64,000 nt of DNA. Source: Thalassomonas sp. RHCl1. GTDB lineage: Bacteria; Pseudomonadota; Gammaproteobacteria; Enterobacterales; Alteromonadaceae. Where the stretch lies: contig NZ_CANDNZ010000003.1 in assembly GCF_947387555.1 (NCBI RefSeq), positions 186,001-250,000 of the forward strand, in the 5' to 3' direction. The notes under the pieces are model-generated. The model did not search any database. It was given only the letters and a program-made list of their open reading frames with translations, and was not told the DNA's origin. Position 1 is the first letter of the stretch, and each line of letters opens with the position of its first letter. The position numbers and the translations under genes are program-made. This document shows positions 53,625 to 63,128 of the stretch, in pieces.

Positions 53625-54563
53625 ATGAGTGAAATTTTGCAACCTATCATTCAAGTTACCAAACTGAATAAGATTTATAAAGGCGGGTTTCAGGCACTGG
53701 ATAATATTAGCCTGACAATCGAACAGGCAGAGATCCTGGCGCTGCTCGGCCCCAACGGCGCAGGGAAAACCACTTTGATCAGCACCATCTGCGGCATTAT
53801 CGATCCAAGCTCAGGCACTATTACCGTGGACGGAAAAGACATTATCTCCGGCTACCGCCATACCCGGGAAATGATCGGCCTGGTACCGCAAGAGCTGACC
53901 ACAGACGCTTTTGAAACCGTCTGGGATACTGTCTCTTTTAGCCGCGGATTGTTCGGTAAAAAACCTGATCCCGGATATATAGAGAAAGTCCTCAAGGACT
54001 TGTCTTTGTGGGAGAAAAAAGACAATAAAATGATGGAATTGTCCGGCGGCATGAAACGCCGGGTATTGATTGCCAAAGCCCTGTCCCATGAGCCGCGCAT
54101 TTTATTTCTGGATGAGCCCACTGCAGGTGTCGATGTTGAATTGCGCCAGGACATGTGGCAGTTAGTTAAACAATTGCGCGAAAACGGCGTCACCATCATA
54201 TTAACCACGCATTATATTGAAGAAGCCGAGGCTATTGCCGATCGCATCGGGGTTATTAAAAACGGCCAGCTTATTCTGGTGGAAGAAAAAAGTACCCTGA
54301 TGGCTAAACTGGGTAAAAAACAATTGTTGCTGGAATTAAAGCAAGCGTTGACAGAGCTGCCGCCGGAGCTGGAGACTTTTGAACTTTGCCTTAAGGAGGA
54401 CGGCAGGCACCTGGTTTATACCTATGATGCCACCCGGGAGCACACAGGTATTGCATCACTGATGCAACACTTGTCACAGGCGGGAATTCAATTTAAAGAT
54501 TTAAAAACCGATCAAAGCTCGCTGGAAGACATCTTTGTCTCGCTTGTGAAGGAGTCCATATGA
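53625..54563 (+). CDS. yadG: ABC transporter ATP-binding protein (YadG-like)
   Basis: 312 residues. Walker [11 protein letters not shown]-loop GLVPQEL, signature LSGGM and Walker [14 protein letters not shown] are all intact. The C-terminal 80 residues are an accessory domain typical of ABC-2 exporters. Its TGA overlaps the ATG of the permease by 4 bases. Together they match E. coli YadG/YadH in size and order. The exported substrate is unknown. Confidence 0.9.
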   Translation: MSEILQPIIQVTKLNKIYKGGFQALDNISLTIEQAEILALLGPNGAGKTTLISTICGIIDPSSGTITVDGKDIISGYRHTREMIGLVPQELTTDAFETVWDTVSFSRGLFGKKPDPGYIEKVLKDLSLWEKKDNKMMELSGGMKRRVLIAKALSHEPRILFLDEPTAGVDVELRQDMWQLVKQLRENGVTIILTTHYIEEAEAIADRIGVIKNGQLILVEEKSTLMAKLGKKQLLLELKQALTELPPELETFELCLKEDGRHLVYTYDATREHTGIASLMQHLSQAGIQFKDLKTDQSSLEDIFVSLVKESI

Positions 54564-55321
54564 ACCGTTACGCCGTTGCCGCCATCTACAAATTCGAGAT
54601 GGCCCGTATGAAACGCACCATTTTTCAAAGTATCCTGTCGCCGGTTATTTCCACCTCGCTATATTTTATCGTGTTCGGCTCGGCGATAGGCTCGCGTATC
54701 ACAGAAATTGACGGGGTCAGTTATGGCGCCTTTATCGTGCCTGGCTTGATCATGTTATCCCTGTTAACCCAGAGCATCGCCAACGCCTCTTTTGGTATCT
54801 ACTTTCCCAAGTTTACCGGCACCATTTATGAATTGTTGTCCGCCCCGGTTTCTTATTTTGAAGTTTTGCTCGGTTATGTCGGTGCTGCCGCTACTAAGTC
54901 TATCCTGCTGAGCTTCCTTATTTTGGCCACCGCAGGTTTGTTTGTACCATTGGAAATCGCCCACCCTTGGTGGATGCTGCTGTTTCTGTTTATGACCGCA
55001 ATAAGTTTTTGTCTGTTTGGCTTTATTATCGGGATTTGGGCGGATAATTTTGAAAAGTTACAGATCATTCCCTTACTGGTGATCACGCCGCTGGTGTTTC
55101 TTGGCGGCACCTTTTATTCGGTGAATATGCTGCCGCCGTTCTGGCAAACCGTGACTATGTTTAACCCGGTGTTTTATTTGATCAGCGGTTTTCGCTGGAG
55201 TTTTAATGAAATTGCCGATGTCAGCGTGATGATCAGCCTGGCAGTGATCAGCGGCTTTTTGGCCCTGTGCCTGTTAACCGTGTGGTGGATCTTTAAAACC
55301 GGTTACCATATCAAGCAATAG
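54560..55321 (+). CDS. yadH: ABC-2 type permease (YadH-like)
   Basis: 253 residues with six membrane helices. ABC-2 pattern: [20 protein letters not shown] at the N-terminus and the conserved [17 protein letters not shown] with [13 protein letters not shown]. It forms the membrane half of the exporter with the preceding ATPase. The gene ends 76 bases before the opposing YbaK gene, with a hairpin between. Confidence 0.9.
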   Translation: MNRYAVAAIYKFEMARMKRTIFQSILSPVISTSLYFIVFGSAIGSRITEIDGVSYGAFIVPGLIMLSLLTQSIANASFGIYFPKFTGTIYELLSAPVSYFEVLLGYVGAAATKSILLSFLILATAGLFVPLEIAHPWWMLLFLFMTAISFCLFGFIIGIWADNFEKLQIIPLLVITPLVFLGGTFYSVNMLPPFWQTVTMFNPVFYLISGFRWSFNEIADVSVMISLAVISGFLALCLLTVWWIFKTGYHIKQ

Positions 55322-55336
55322 CCCAAAACGACCGGG

Positions 55337-55373
55337 TGCTTTACCAGGTATTGGCAAAATAACTGGTAAAGCA
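55337..55373. terminator. Bidirectional terminator hairpin
   Basis: TGCTTTACCAG and CTGGTAAAGCA pair perfectly (11 bp) with a 15-base loop between the convergent yadH-like and ybaK-like genes. No T-run is present. Confidence 0.55.
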
Positions 55374-55397
55374 GACAAGTAACTTATTCCGCTACTT

Positions 55398-55919
55398 TTA
55401 TATCGACCAATCCCTACCGGTTCTTTCCCAAATTCTCGGAGCGCCAAGATTCGCTCCCCTGATATTACCGTGCGACATTTTTGCCACTAAATTGGCATAA
55501 TCATGATGTTCAAATTTCAGTAAATTTTGATGGTCACCAGACTCGATATAAACGTCTTCAGCCGCTAATAAACTGTCATCAACCAGCATTTTCATATGGT
55601 AAGGATTGCCCATTGCCGGTATAGCGCCTACCGTACAATCCGGGAATAATTCCAGCAATTTCTCTTCACTGACCAACTTATAATGCTGGCCGGTGATATT
55701 ATTAACTTCGGTTAAAGACAGGCGGCTATTTGCCGGCAGGGAAGCCATCAGGTAATCCCCGTTATCACTTTCTAATATCACCGCCTTACTCACTTGCTTG
55801 GCGGGGAGATGGGCTGCCCGGGATGAATCTAATGCGGTTACTGTGGTGCGGTGCTTGATAAAGTCATAGTGGGTGTTGTTTTTATCCAAATATTCCTTCA
55901 GCGTGATTGCAATGGCCAT
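55398..55919 (-). CDS. YbaK/ProX-domain aminoacyl-tRNA deacylase
   Basis: 173 residues from ATG at 55919, directly after TAGGAGG. YbaK fold: FIKHRTTVTALDSSRAAHLP, QVSKAVILESDNGDYLMASL (with the catalytic Lys), and GAIPAMGNPYHMKMLVDDSL. Family members hydrolyse mischarged tRNAs such as Ala- or Cys-tRNA(Pro). A C-terminal extension GANLGAPRIWERTGRDWSI is not part of the core. It acts in the cytoplasm. Confidence 0.85.
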   Translation of the reverse strand: MAIAITLKEYLDKNNTHYDFIKHRTTVTALDSSRAAHLPAKQVSKAVILESDNGDYLMASLPANSRLSLTEVNNITGQHYKLVSEEKLLELFPDCTVGAIPAMGNPYHMKMLVDDSLLAAEDVYIESGDHQNLLKFEHHDYANLVAKMSHGNIRGANLGAPRIWERTGRDWSI

Positions 55920-56040
55920 GATTGCCTCCTAAAAAAGAACAGGATACACGCTAAGCTTAGCAGGAAGATCACCTTTCAAGCACTATAACAGCGCAGTAAA
56001 AAGCAAACTTTTTCAGAACATTTAAAAGGCACTTTTATTT

Positions 56041-56073
56041 AAAAAATCACCTCAGCCAAAGTGGCGGCTAAGG
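56041..56073 (-). terminator. Rho-independent terminator of the OYE gene
   Basis: On the minus strand: CCTTAGCC, 8-base loop, GGCTGAGG (one G-U pair) and then TGATTTTTT. It begins 32 bases past the OYE stop codon. Confidence 0.75.
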
Positions 56074-56104
56074 CGATTAAAATTAAGGCTTTTCCGTTGG
56101 CACC

Positions 56105-57370
56105 TTATGCCCTGCGTTTTCTAAAGGAGTAGATACCGGCGCCGAGCAGTACTTTAAAAAAGGTTTTCCACTCGCTTAAATTGGCTTTGGGCTGTTTACC
56201 TTTGGCCATGCGGGCCAGTTGTTGTTCATACCAGGTGATATTCAGCATCGCCATACTGTCAACCGCTTTAACCCCTGTGGTCAGTATTTTTAACTCTTGC
56301 TTATGTTCCTGGTTATTCAGTAACTTATTCGGAAAGTCCGGGTCGACGGCCGTGGTGCGGGCAAGACCGATAAAATCGGTCGCCCCGGTATCCAAGGCTC
56401 CCTGCATGGCCGCTGCCGAACGGAAACCGCCGGTCAGTACCAGCGGGGTATCCACCAGGTGCCTGACTTTTTCAATGTAATCGAGGAAATAGGCTTCGCG
56501 TTTTAAGGTAGAAGCTTTGACCTTATGCCCCATCATCGACGGGCTTTCATAGGTGCCGCCGGAAATTTCAATCAGATCGATACCGGCTGCGCTTAAGGAT
56601 TTGACCACTTCCATTGAGTCTTCTTCACTGAAACTGCCATCCATAAAATCGGCGGAGTTTAATTTGATGCCCACCGGGAAATCCTGTCCTACTTTGTCAC
56701 GTATCCCCTGATATACCGCAAGTACAAAGCGCATACGGTTTTCCAGGCTGCCGCCCCATTTGTCCTGGCGCTGGTTATGCCTTGAAGACAAGAACTGGCT
56801 CACCAGATAACCATGGGCACCATGAATCTGCACCCCGGTAAAGCCGGCTTCTTTGGCCAGGCCTGCGCTTAAGGCAAATTTTTCAATAATCTGCAAAATT
56901 TCACTTTCGTTTAATGCCCGGGGTTTATTAAAACCTTTTTCCAGGCCTCGTGCTAAAGCGATCGCTGAAGGAGCCACCGGCTCCTTACTGATAAAATTGG
57001 GAATTTGTTTGCCGGGGTGATTAAGTTGCGCCCAAATTTGGCTATCATTATTTTTGCCGGCACTGGCCCAGGTTTTAAATAAGGTTAAATCTGACTTCTC
57101 ATCGAGTACAACGTTTTTCGGCTCCCCCAACGCTGTGCGGTCAATCATGATATTGCCGGTAATGGACAGGCCAATACCGCCATCGGCCCAACGGCTATAT
57201 AAGGTTGTCAGACCGGAAGTGGGATTATGCTCCCGAGTGCCTAACTGTTCGCTCATCGCCGACTTAAACAGGCGGTTTTTAATGCGCTGACCGCTTTTAA
57301 GGATAAAAGGGCTGGCAAGCGTTAATGTATTTGGTTGCTTGGTTTTTTCTTCGGCGACAGAGGGTTGCAT
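56105..57370 (-). CDS. Old Yellow Enzyme-type NADH:flavin oxidoreductase
   Basis: 421 residues from ATG at 57370, after CAAGGAAAAAAG; an ATG at 57415 overlapping the TetR stop (TAATG) is an alternative and would suggest coupling. FMN-binding TIM barrel: NRLFKSAMSEQLG near the start, QLNHPGKQ, and GVQIHGAHGYLVSQFLSSRH with the catalytic His pair. These enzymes reduce activated alkenes, nitro compounds or quinones. With the TetR upstream it resembles the E. coli NemR-NemA pair. Confidence 0.88.
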   Translation of the reverse strand: MQPSVAEEKTKQPNTLTLASPFILKSGQRIKNRLFKSAMSEQLGTREHNPTSGLTTLYSRWADGGIGLSITGNIMIDRTALGEPKNVVLDEKSDLTLFKTWASAGKNNDSQIWAQLNHPGKQIPNFISKEPVAPSAIALARGLEKGFNKPRALNESEILQIIEKFALSAGLAKEAGFTGVQIHGAHGYLVSQFLSSRHNQRQDKWGGSLENRMRFVLAVYQGIRDKVGQDFPVGIKLNSADFMDGSFSEEDSMEVVKSLSAAGIDLIEISGGTYESPSMMGHKVKASTLKREAYFLDYIEKVRHLVDTPLVLTGGFRSAAAMQGALDTGATDFIGLARTTAVDPDFPNKLLNNQEHKQELKILTTGVKAVDSMAMLNITWYEQQLARMAKGKQPKANLSEWKTFFKVLLGAGIYSFRKRRA

Positions 57371-57414
57371 CTTTTTTCCTTGTAAAGTCAGTTTGATAAA
57401 ATAAGCCTTGAGCA

Positions 57415-58047
57415 TTAAACCTGAAGATCAGGTTTTGTCTTTAAGGCATTGCCACATAAGGTGTCCAGCAATACATCCATGCACAGCTGTGCCTCTTGCT
57501 TATCTTTAATCACCTTGGTTCTCAATAACGCCCCTTGCCAGGCAGACCAGTAAAGTTGTGCCAACTGACTTGCGGGGATATCACGGCGTATTTCCAGGCT
57601 TTGTTGGCCTTGTGCAAATAAACTGGTGATAACTGCCAGGCAATCGTCCACCGCCTGATTCAAAGCCTGTTGACATAAGCGGTTATCAGCATCTATATCG
57701 GCTGAAATCGTGGCAATTAAGCAGCTGGTTTGAAATTCGGAATCGGCAAATTTTTGCAAGCTTAAATGATTAATGGCTTTCAATTTATCCAGCGGTGTTA
57801 AGGCCTTCGCCTGATGTTGAAAATAATCTGCTAACCGGGCCAGCAAATCGTCACTGTAATGCTTGATCAGTTCTGCGACAAAGGCCTCTTTACTGGCAAA
57901 AAAATTATAAAAGGATCCCTTAGGCACTTTAACTTCATCAAGGATCTGCTTTATTCCGGTACCGTGATAACCATAGATAGACAGCTGGTTGATACCAGCC
58001 GTTATTAAGGCTTCCCGGGTTGATTCACTGCGTCTTGGTCTTGGCAT
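57415..58047 (-). CDS. TetR-family regulator
   Basis: 210 residues. N-terminal HTH: LITAGINQLSIYGYHGTGIK and VKVPKGSFYNFFASKEAF. The C-terminal part fits the TetR_C ligand-binding fold of the NemR/AcuR group, and Cys108 (TSCLIAT) could sense electrophiles, as NemR does. It is in an operon with the OYE gene. A palindrome (58061-58068) sits 14 bases before the ATG. Confidence 0.88.
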   Translation of the reverse strand: MPRPRRSESTREALITAGINQLSIYGYHGTGIKQILDEVKVPKGSFYNFFASKEAFVAELIKHYSDDLLARLADYFQHQAKALTPLDKLKAINHLSLQKFADSEFQTSCLIATISADIDADNRLCQQALNQAVDDCLAVITSLFAQGQQSLEIRRDIPASQLAQLYWSAWQGALLRTKVIKDKQEAQLCMDVLLDTLCGNALKTKPDLQV

Positions 58048-58060
58048 TGAGTTAGTATAT

Positions 58061-58068
58061 GACCGGTC
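58061..58068. promoter_or_regulatory. Putative TetR operator
   Basis: GACCGGTC is a perfect 8-bp palindrome inside TATGACCGGTCGTC, 14 bases upstream of the tetR ATG. It resembles the TAGACC-GGTCTA style boxes of NemR/AcuR-type regulators, so autoregulation is likely. Confidence 0.5.
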
Positions 58069-58391
58069 GTCTTGGAATGAAAGACTTTTTCACTGAAACA
58101 GGATGCTTTCTCAGTAAAATAGCCTCTATCCCTGTCTTTTATGGTATGTGTGATATTGGGAGATATATTTAGTTTTTGGCTGCCCAAGCTTATTGTCTGC
58201 CTACATTCGCTATCGAAGCTGTAATGCTTATACTCGTAATATAAGTTATTCAAGCGGGGCAAAATACAGCTGCTTTTTCGCTTCGCGAAATATTGTAGCC
58301 AACTATAGTATTGCTTCTTAACCGGGCATAAAAACTCAGTAGAAATTTATACCCGCAGAGTCAATTTAAAATATTATAAGGACATGAAACT
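58069..58391. other. Intergenic region between divergent genes
   Basis: About 320 bases between tetR and the 58392 gene. A minus-strand frame across it lacks a start context. It must contain promoters for both genes. No hairpin stands out. Confidence 0.3.
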
Positions 58392-58697
58392 ATGACTTTA
58401 AATGACCTACTCAATGAAAAAATTTACGTTCAGATCCAATACATAGATACAGATAAGTCTACAGTTCTGCACGAGAATAAATTTAATGGCCGCGTGTTAA
58501 AAGTTGATCCGCAAGGGGGGATCACCATACAGCCTGAAGAGGACAAAAGTACTGTTACCGTGATCCCGCCATCTACAGAGGCATGTTGGCGTGATGAAAA
58601 TAATATGCTTCATGTAAATTGGCTGGTCTATAGGCTACAAGAAGTGAGAACAGAAGGTGAGCATGAGTGGTGGGACTGGCAACCCAAAAGATTATGA
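58392..58697 (+). CDS. Hypothetical small cytoplasmic protein
   Basis: 101 residues, ATG at 58392 after AAGGACATGAAACT. No signal peptide or membrane segment. The chain is acidic and strand-rich, with KIYVQIQYIDTD at the start, FNGRVLKVDPQGGITIQPEE in the middle and EHEWWDWQPKRL at the end. Tryptophan content is high. I recognise no family. It stands alone. Confidence 0.6.
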   Translation: MTLNDLLNEKIYVQIQYIDTDKSTVLHENKFNGRVLKVDPQGGITIQPEEDKSTVTVIPPSTEACWRDENNMLHVNWLVYRLQEVRTEGEHEWWDWQPKRL

Positions 58698-58938
58698 TAA
58701 TTTCTGACGACTCCTGTCTTTATCAAACCATGTTTTGAATATTACTTTGAGACTTGACCGTTAAATACGCAGTTTTGCTACCTTAGTCAGTGTGCTTACG
58801 ATATCGGTAAATCAAGTTCATTTGCTAATACATGCCAGGTATCTATCTAATTTAGATAGGTATATTTTTATCGCTATACGACTCATTTATATTGTGCATA
58901 ATAGGCAGCTCTTAAGCAGTAAAATACCAAACGATTAA

Positions 58939-59871
58939 ATGAAAAAAAACACGATTGATTTACAAGAAAAGCTGCAGGAGTTATTGCTTGCACAGCGCGA
59001 TAACTTTCTCCAAGGCAAAGTGGCAGACTATATACCTGCACTGGCTAGCGTAAAACCTGACTTAATGGGTATATCAGTGGCAACCATTGATGGCCAGGTT
59101 TTTGGTGCGGGCGATTATCAACATCCTTTTTCAATCCAGAGTATTTCAAAAGTGTTTGGTTTGGTCATGGCCATGAACCGGATCGGGGATTCCATATGGC
59201 AAAGAGTCAGAATGGAGCCTTCTGGCCAGCCGTTTAACTCTATCATTCAACTGGAATGGGAAAAAGGGATCCCACGAAACCCGGTGATAAATGCCGGCGC
59301 CATACTGGTATCAGATATCTTAACAAGTCATTTTTCGGCAAGTAAACTCGCCTTTTTATCTTTTGTTAGAAAGCTGGCGGAGAATGACAATATATACGTA
59401 GATAACCAGGTTTATCTGTCAGAATTGAAGCATGGTAACCTTAATGCAGCATTAGCCTATTTAATGAAGAGCTTTGGCAATATAGAAGCTGAAGTACCAG
59501 ATGTATTAAGTCACTATTTTACCCAATGTTCAATATCCATGAACTGCGAGCAATTGGCAAAAAGTTTACTTTTTTTAGCCAACAAAGGCATAGATCCCCG
59601 AACAAAAGATACCATCTGTACTGTACGAAACGCACATAAGGTGAATGCTATATTATCTACCAGCGGTATGTATGATCAGTCGGGAGAGTTTGCCTTTTCT
59701 GTAGGTTTGCCTGCCAAAAGTGGTGTCGGTGGAGGCGTTATTGCTATTGTGCCGGGTTATGGTGTTATTTGTACCTGGAGCCCGCCGTTAAACGATTATG
59801 GGAATTCAGTTGTCGGCATGAACCTGATGGCTGATATTACAGAAGAGTTGGGTTTATCAATCTACTATTGA
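58939..59871 (+). CDS. glsA: Glutaminase A
   Basis: 310 residues, the family length. Serine-dependent glutaminase of the beta-lactamase-like fold: PFSIQSISKVF carries the catalytic SxxK (Ser-x-x-Lys), with EPSGQPFNS and PRNPVINAGAI near the substrate site, then SAKSGVGGG-type segment PAKSGVGGGVIAIVPG. It converts glutamine to glutamate and ammonia. No ribosome site is obvious. A hairpin with T5 follows at 59908. Confidence 0.92.
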   Translation: MKKNTIDLQEKLQELLLAQRDNFLQGKVADYIPALASVKPDLMGISVATIDGQVFGAGDYQHPFSIQSISKVFGLVMAMNRIGDSIWQRVRMEPSGQPFNSIIQLEWEKGIPRNPVINAGAILVSDILTSHFSASKLAFLSFVRKLAENDNIYVDNQVYLSELKHGNLNAALAYLMKSFGNIEAEVPDVLSHYFTQCSISMNCEQLAKSLLFLANKGIDPRTKDTICTVRNAHKVNAILSTSGMYDQSGEFAFSVGLPAKSGVGGGVIAIVPGYGVICTWSPPLNDYGNSVVGMNLMADITEELGLSIYY

Positions 59872-59907
59872 TTTTACTCGCAATTTCAAAATGTGTATTG
59901 ATAAGTG

Positions 59908-59979
59908 AAACGGCCTACTATCATGAAATTCTGCAATACCTGCTTTGGTATCTAAATACTCCGTTTAGAGGCCGTTTTT
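59908..59979 (+). terminator. Terminator with branched stem after glsA
   Basis: AAACGGCCT pairs with AGGCCGTTT and is followed by TTA in a T5 run. Inside the 52-base loop is a smaller hairpin (ATACC/GGTAT at 59936-59951). Confidence 0.6.
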
Positions 59980-60154
59980 ACATGCGATAACATGTTGCCA
60001 ATGTGCATTTCCAGACAGAAACGAGCGCTGACACCATCAGTTTTGTAAAAGCAAAACATGTCCGTATAATAGCTGGCGTTTGGCTTGTCCGAATAAAGAA
60101 AACGATAAACTGCAAACATAATAAAGTGCTTACTTAGAAAAACAGGAAATAAAG

Positions 60155-60601
60155 ATGGAATGGAAAGTGTACCTCTCAGGTGAAATACATACCGACTGGA
60201 GACAACAATTAATCCAGGGGTGTCAGGCGAACAACTTGCCGGTGAAATTCACTTCCGCGGTGACAGATCATGAGGCGAGCGACAGTGCCGGCGATTTGCT
60301 GGGCGCTGAACAAAGCAACTTCTGGCGCGATCATAAGTCGGCAAAAGTGAATAATATCAGAACCAAGACCCTGATTGAGCAATGCGATATTGCCGTGGTG
60401 CGCTTTGGCAATAAATACAAACAATGGAATGCCGCCTTTGATGCCGGTTATTGCGCCGCCCTGGGCAAGCCCTATATCACTTTACATGATGAAGATATTA
60501 TACACCCGCTCAAGGAAGTGGATGCCTCGGCCATGGCCTGGGCACAAACACCGGAGCAGGTTATCGAAATGTTGAAATATGTTGTCAGCAACGAGTTCTA
60601 A
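60155..60601 (+). CDS. YtoQ-family protein
   Basis: 148 residues with the YtoQ signature: VYLSGEIHTDWRQQL at the start, AEQSNFWRDHKSAKVNNIRT, then QCDIAVVRFGNKYKQWNAAF and DAGYCAALGKPYITLHDE. The fold is nucleoside 2-deoxyribosyltransferase-like, but the function of the family is not established. ATG after CAGGAAATAAAG. The GNAT gene follows 9 bases later. Confidence 0.85.
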   Translation: MEWKVYLSGEIHTDWRQQLIQGCQANNLPVKFTSAVTDHEASDSAGDLLGAEQSNFWRDHKSAKVNNIRTKTLIEQCDIAVVRFGNKYKQWNAAFDAGYCAALGKPYITLHDEDIIHPLKEVDASAMAWAQTPEQVIEMLKYVVSNEF

Positions 60602-60610
60602 CCGCCAACA

Positions 60611-61051
60611 ATGAAAGTAGGCTTTCGCCCGGCAAAGGATGCAGATCTGGACTTTCTCCTTGATTTAAGGAGAAAGACCATGGACAGCTATTTACAAAAT
60701 ACCGGTGGGGCCATAGATGAACAGTCTCACCTGGCGCGCATTTTATACCGCTTTGACGCAGCTAATCTGATACTGATAAATAATAAAGCAGCGGGTTTGC
60801 TCAAATATTATCGCGATAAATCTTGCTGGGTGATTGTTCAGGTACAACTGGCGCCAGAGCATCAGGGCAAAGGCCTGGGGGCGAAAATACTCAATAATCT
60901 TTTAGCACAGGCTACCAGGGAGGGTAAAGCTGTTACCCTCAGTGTGCTTAAAGGGAACCCGGCTATTCATTTATACCGCAGGTTAGGTTTTGTCGTGGCG
61001 TCAGAAAGCGATAGTGAATATAGCCTGTGTTTCACCCCAAAAATTAACTAA
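60611..61051 (+). CDS. GNAT family acetyltransferase
   Basis: 146 residues. Motif A: VIVQVQLAPEHQGKGLGAKI, with the acetyl-CoA loop QGKGLG. Motif B: LSVLKGNPAIHLYRRLGF. It starts 9 bases after the YtoQ stop on the same strand, so the pair is likely cotranscribed. The substrate is not predictable. Confidence 0.85.
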   Translation: MKVGFRPAKDADLDFLLDLRRKTMDSYLQNTGGAIDEQSHLARILYRFDAANLILINNKAAGLLKYYRDKSCWVIVQVQLAPEHQGKGLGAKILNNLLAQATREGKAVTLSVLKGNPAIHLYRRLGFVVASESDSEYSLCFTPKIN

Positions 61052-61096
61052 AGCACAACCTGTTGATCGCTAATTTAAGAAATATGCCATTTCAAC

Positions 61097-61564
61097 TCAA
61101 AGCGGTTTGATCATATGCAGAGTTTCAGCTTCAAACCCCAGATTTTGATAAAAACCTCGCGCCTTGTCATTATTGGCAAAAACTTCCAGATGCAACAAAC
61201 GATAACCCTGCTCTTTAGCCCAAGCTTCTGCAGCCTGCATCAACAACTGCCCAACCCCCATGCCCTGTGCTGCTGGCGCAACCGCTAATAAAGGGACTGT
61301 GCCGCAGGTTTCATCCGATATGCTGTCCTTATGGGCACGGGCATGGACAAAGCCGAGTGGTATCTCGTTTTTTTCTGCAATCAAGGTTGCCCGGGGGATT
61401 GATGTTTGCTCAAGCATTTCAGTGATGTAATCGTCCTGCATTTTTTGAACGATACTGTTGGTATGCCAAGTTAAAGCCGCTACTTCAGCCAAGCGCGGAG
61501 AAAGTTCGAAAATAAAAGCCCGATCTGTCTCCAGCGCGTTTCGTATCGTAATATTGTCTGTCAT
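61097..61564 (-). CDS. GNAT family acetyltransferase
   Basis: 155 residues. Motif A: VPLLAVAPAAQGMGVGQLLM (loop QGMGVG) and motif B: LEVFANNDKARGFYQNLGFE. AAGGTTTAT precedes the ATG. It converges on the plus-strand GNAT, to which it is not closely similar. Small-molecule or protein N-acetylation is possible. Confidence 0.85.
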   Translation of the reverse strand: MTDNITIRNALETDRAFIFELSPRLAEVAALTWHTNSIVQKMQDDYITEMLEQTSIPRATLIAEKNEIPLGFVHARAHKDSISDETCGTVPLLAVAPAAQGMGVGQLLMQAAEAWAKEQGYRLLHLEVFANNDKARGFYQNLGFEAETLHMIKPL

Positions 61565-61719
61565 ATAAACCTTTTAATTGCATTGGCTATAAATTCAATT
61601 CACAAATATTACGAACCCTTTTCCTGAAGCACAATAGTTATATTATGTTGGAGTTAGCTAAAAGTTCTTTTTCAAAATTAACTTTAGTTAGGCAATGCCC
61701 ATGCTAATGGCACACGCTA

Positions 61720-62271
61720 TTACAGCGAGAAATTTATAGTGGCTGGTTTAAGTGATTTCTTTACAATGAATACCTGATACCTGATACCTGATACCTGATA
61801 CCTGATACCTGGTAAGAAGCGGCGGTTCAGATCCGTTACCCCATAAGGCAAGAAAACCACCTCCTGGCGAAAGGTTTGGCCTATCATGTTTTCGTCGCTC
61901 ACATTGAGCATTTGAAATTGGAGTTGTAGCTGGTCATTCAGGTTGTAATTTTTTGAAAAATCAAGCTGGCCAAAGTCGTCGATATAACTAGGCTCACTGA
62001 AGTCAGCCGAGGTTTCTGCCAGGTAGCATTCACGCCAGATATATGAGAGCTTGGCATCGAGTTTGCCGTCGTCATAATACAATGAAGCATTATGGCTTGA
62101 GGAGGATAAACCGGAGCTGCGGACATCGTGTTCAATGCCAAAATCGGCATTACTGTCGGTTTTGGTGGAATTAATAAGAAAGCCGAAATCTTGCAGTATG
62201 CCTTCAGGCGCAAAACTAAAGGGCTGCTGATATAAAAATTCAAAACTTTTTACTGGTGTTTTGTTGTGGTT
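61720..62271 (-). pseudogene. TonB-dependent receptor, 3' remnant
   Basis: 184 in-frame codons without a start; the same frame has a stop just upstream (62272-62274). The sequence matches the C-terminal beta-barrel of TonB receptors: KTPVKSFEFLYQQPFSFAPE, FGFLINSTKTDSNADF, ASLYYDDGKLDAKLSYIWR and YNLNDQLQLQFQMLNVSDEN. The end, RRFLPGIRYQ, is the usual C-terminal strand, but the following 7-bp repeat extends it. The upstream 500-600 residues are missing. It overlaps the stop of the 62250-63128 gene. Confidence 0.75.
61771..61812. repeat. Seven-base tandem repeat (TACCTGA, six copies)
   Basis: Five exact copies of TACCTGA and one ending TACCTGG. The array lies at the 3' end of the TonB-receptor remnant. 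The unit is not a multiple of three, so copy-number change shifts the reading frame. Confidence 0.9.
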
Positions 62272-63128
62272 TTATCAATAAAGTAAAATTCCCGGTAAAA
62301 CCGTCGAAGAATTGCTTTCTCTTCTTCACCGTACCAGTACAAGCGTGAATGTAAAAAAGAGGGAGACAGGCTTTCTTCAATCAAAATTTTATTTATTTTC
62401 GTTATCAGCTTTTTTCCCCATTCGTTCTTCGGGCAGGCAATATAAACCGGAATATAGCTGCTGGCTGCTTCCTCATCGATTAAATACGTTAAAAACTTAT
62501 CGCTTACAGCGGCCTGCCTTGCTCTATAGGAGAACACAACCGGATACTGAATGATCACATCCAGCCTGTTGTTCAGTAGTAAAGTGATCAGCACATCATA
62601 ATTATTGTTAATCAAAACATTAGGCTGATTTTTGTTTTGATTGACAATATGGTTAATCGTTTGGGTATAGCTATCTTCACTGACGCCGATTCTTAATGAA
62701 TTGATTTTAAATAAAGCTTTTAAGCTGAGACTTTTGCCTTTAGGTAACAGATCCGCTTTGCTGGCACGGATGATAATGCGATGGGGAAGTACAATGCTGT
62801 TGAGCAGGGAGAGTTGAAAATTCTCTTGATTCTCAGTTTTTTTTATCGTGGAAGGATGGCAAATTTTTTTACCTGCACTCAGGAGTTTTTGAGCCCTGAT
62901 GGTATTCATTTTTAATCGATAATGCTTGTACTCAGGAAGGCCGCTGGCAAGTTTGCTGATAAGTTGGTCATAGATCCCCTGACCTTTGTTTTCAGCATCA
63001 AGAATATAAAAGGGAGGCCAGTCAATGGTTCGCCAGGTGATCTTATCTGTTGCCTTGCTCTCTTGGGCAATAGATTGCAAGCACACAAAAAGATTACAGA
63101 GGAATAAAGCAAATAAACTTTTATACAT
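62250..63128 (-). CDS. Periplasmic solute-binding-like protein (TIGR02285-type)
   Basis: 292 residues from ATG at 63128 with signal peptide (CLQSIAQ, about 21 residues). The family pattern is visible: KITWRTIDWPPFYILDAENK, GQGIYDQLI, SGLPEYKHYRLKMNTIRAQK and KICHPS. It is related to extracellular solute-binding family 3. An upstream in-frame ATG at 63191 lacks a ribosome site, and GAGG is only one base from the chosen ATG, so the start is uncertain. No transporter is adjacent. Confidence 0.7.
   Translation of the reverse strand: MYKSLFALFLCNLFVCLQSIAQESKATDKITWRTIDWPPFYILDAENKGQGIYDQLISKLASGLPEYKHYRLKMNTIRAQKLLSAGKKICHPSTIKKTENQENFQLSLLNSIVLPHRIIIRASKADLLPKGKSLSLKALFKINSLRIGVSEDSYTQTINHIVNQNKNQPNVLINNNYDVLITLLLNNRLDVIIQYPVVFSYRARQAAVSDKFLTYLIDEEAASSYIPVYIACPKNEWGKKLITKINKILIEESLSPSFLHSRLYWYGEEEKAILRRFYREFYFIDKTTTKHQ

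Noticed and set aside
53625-55321. ABC exporter as the transporter of the GG-leader peptide
   Set aside because: It is YadG/YadH-like with no C39 peptidase domain and lies 51 kb away.
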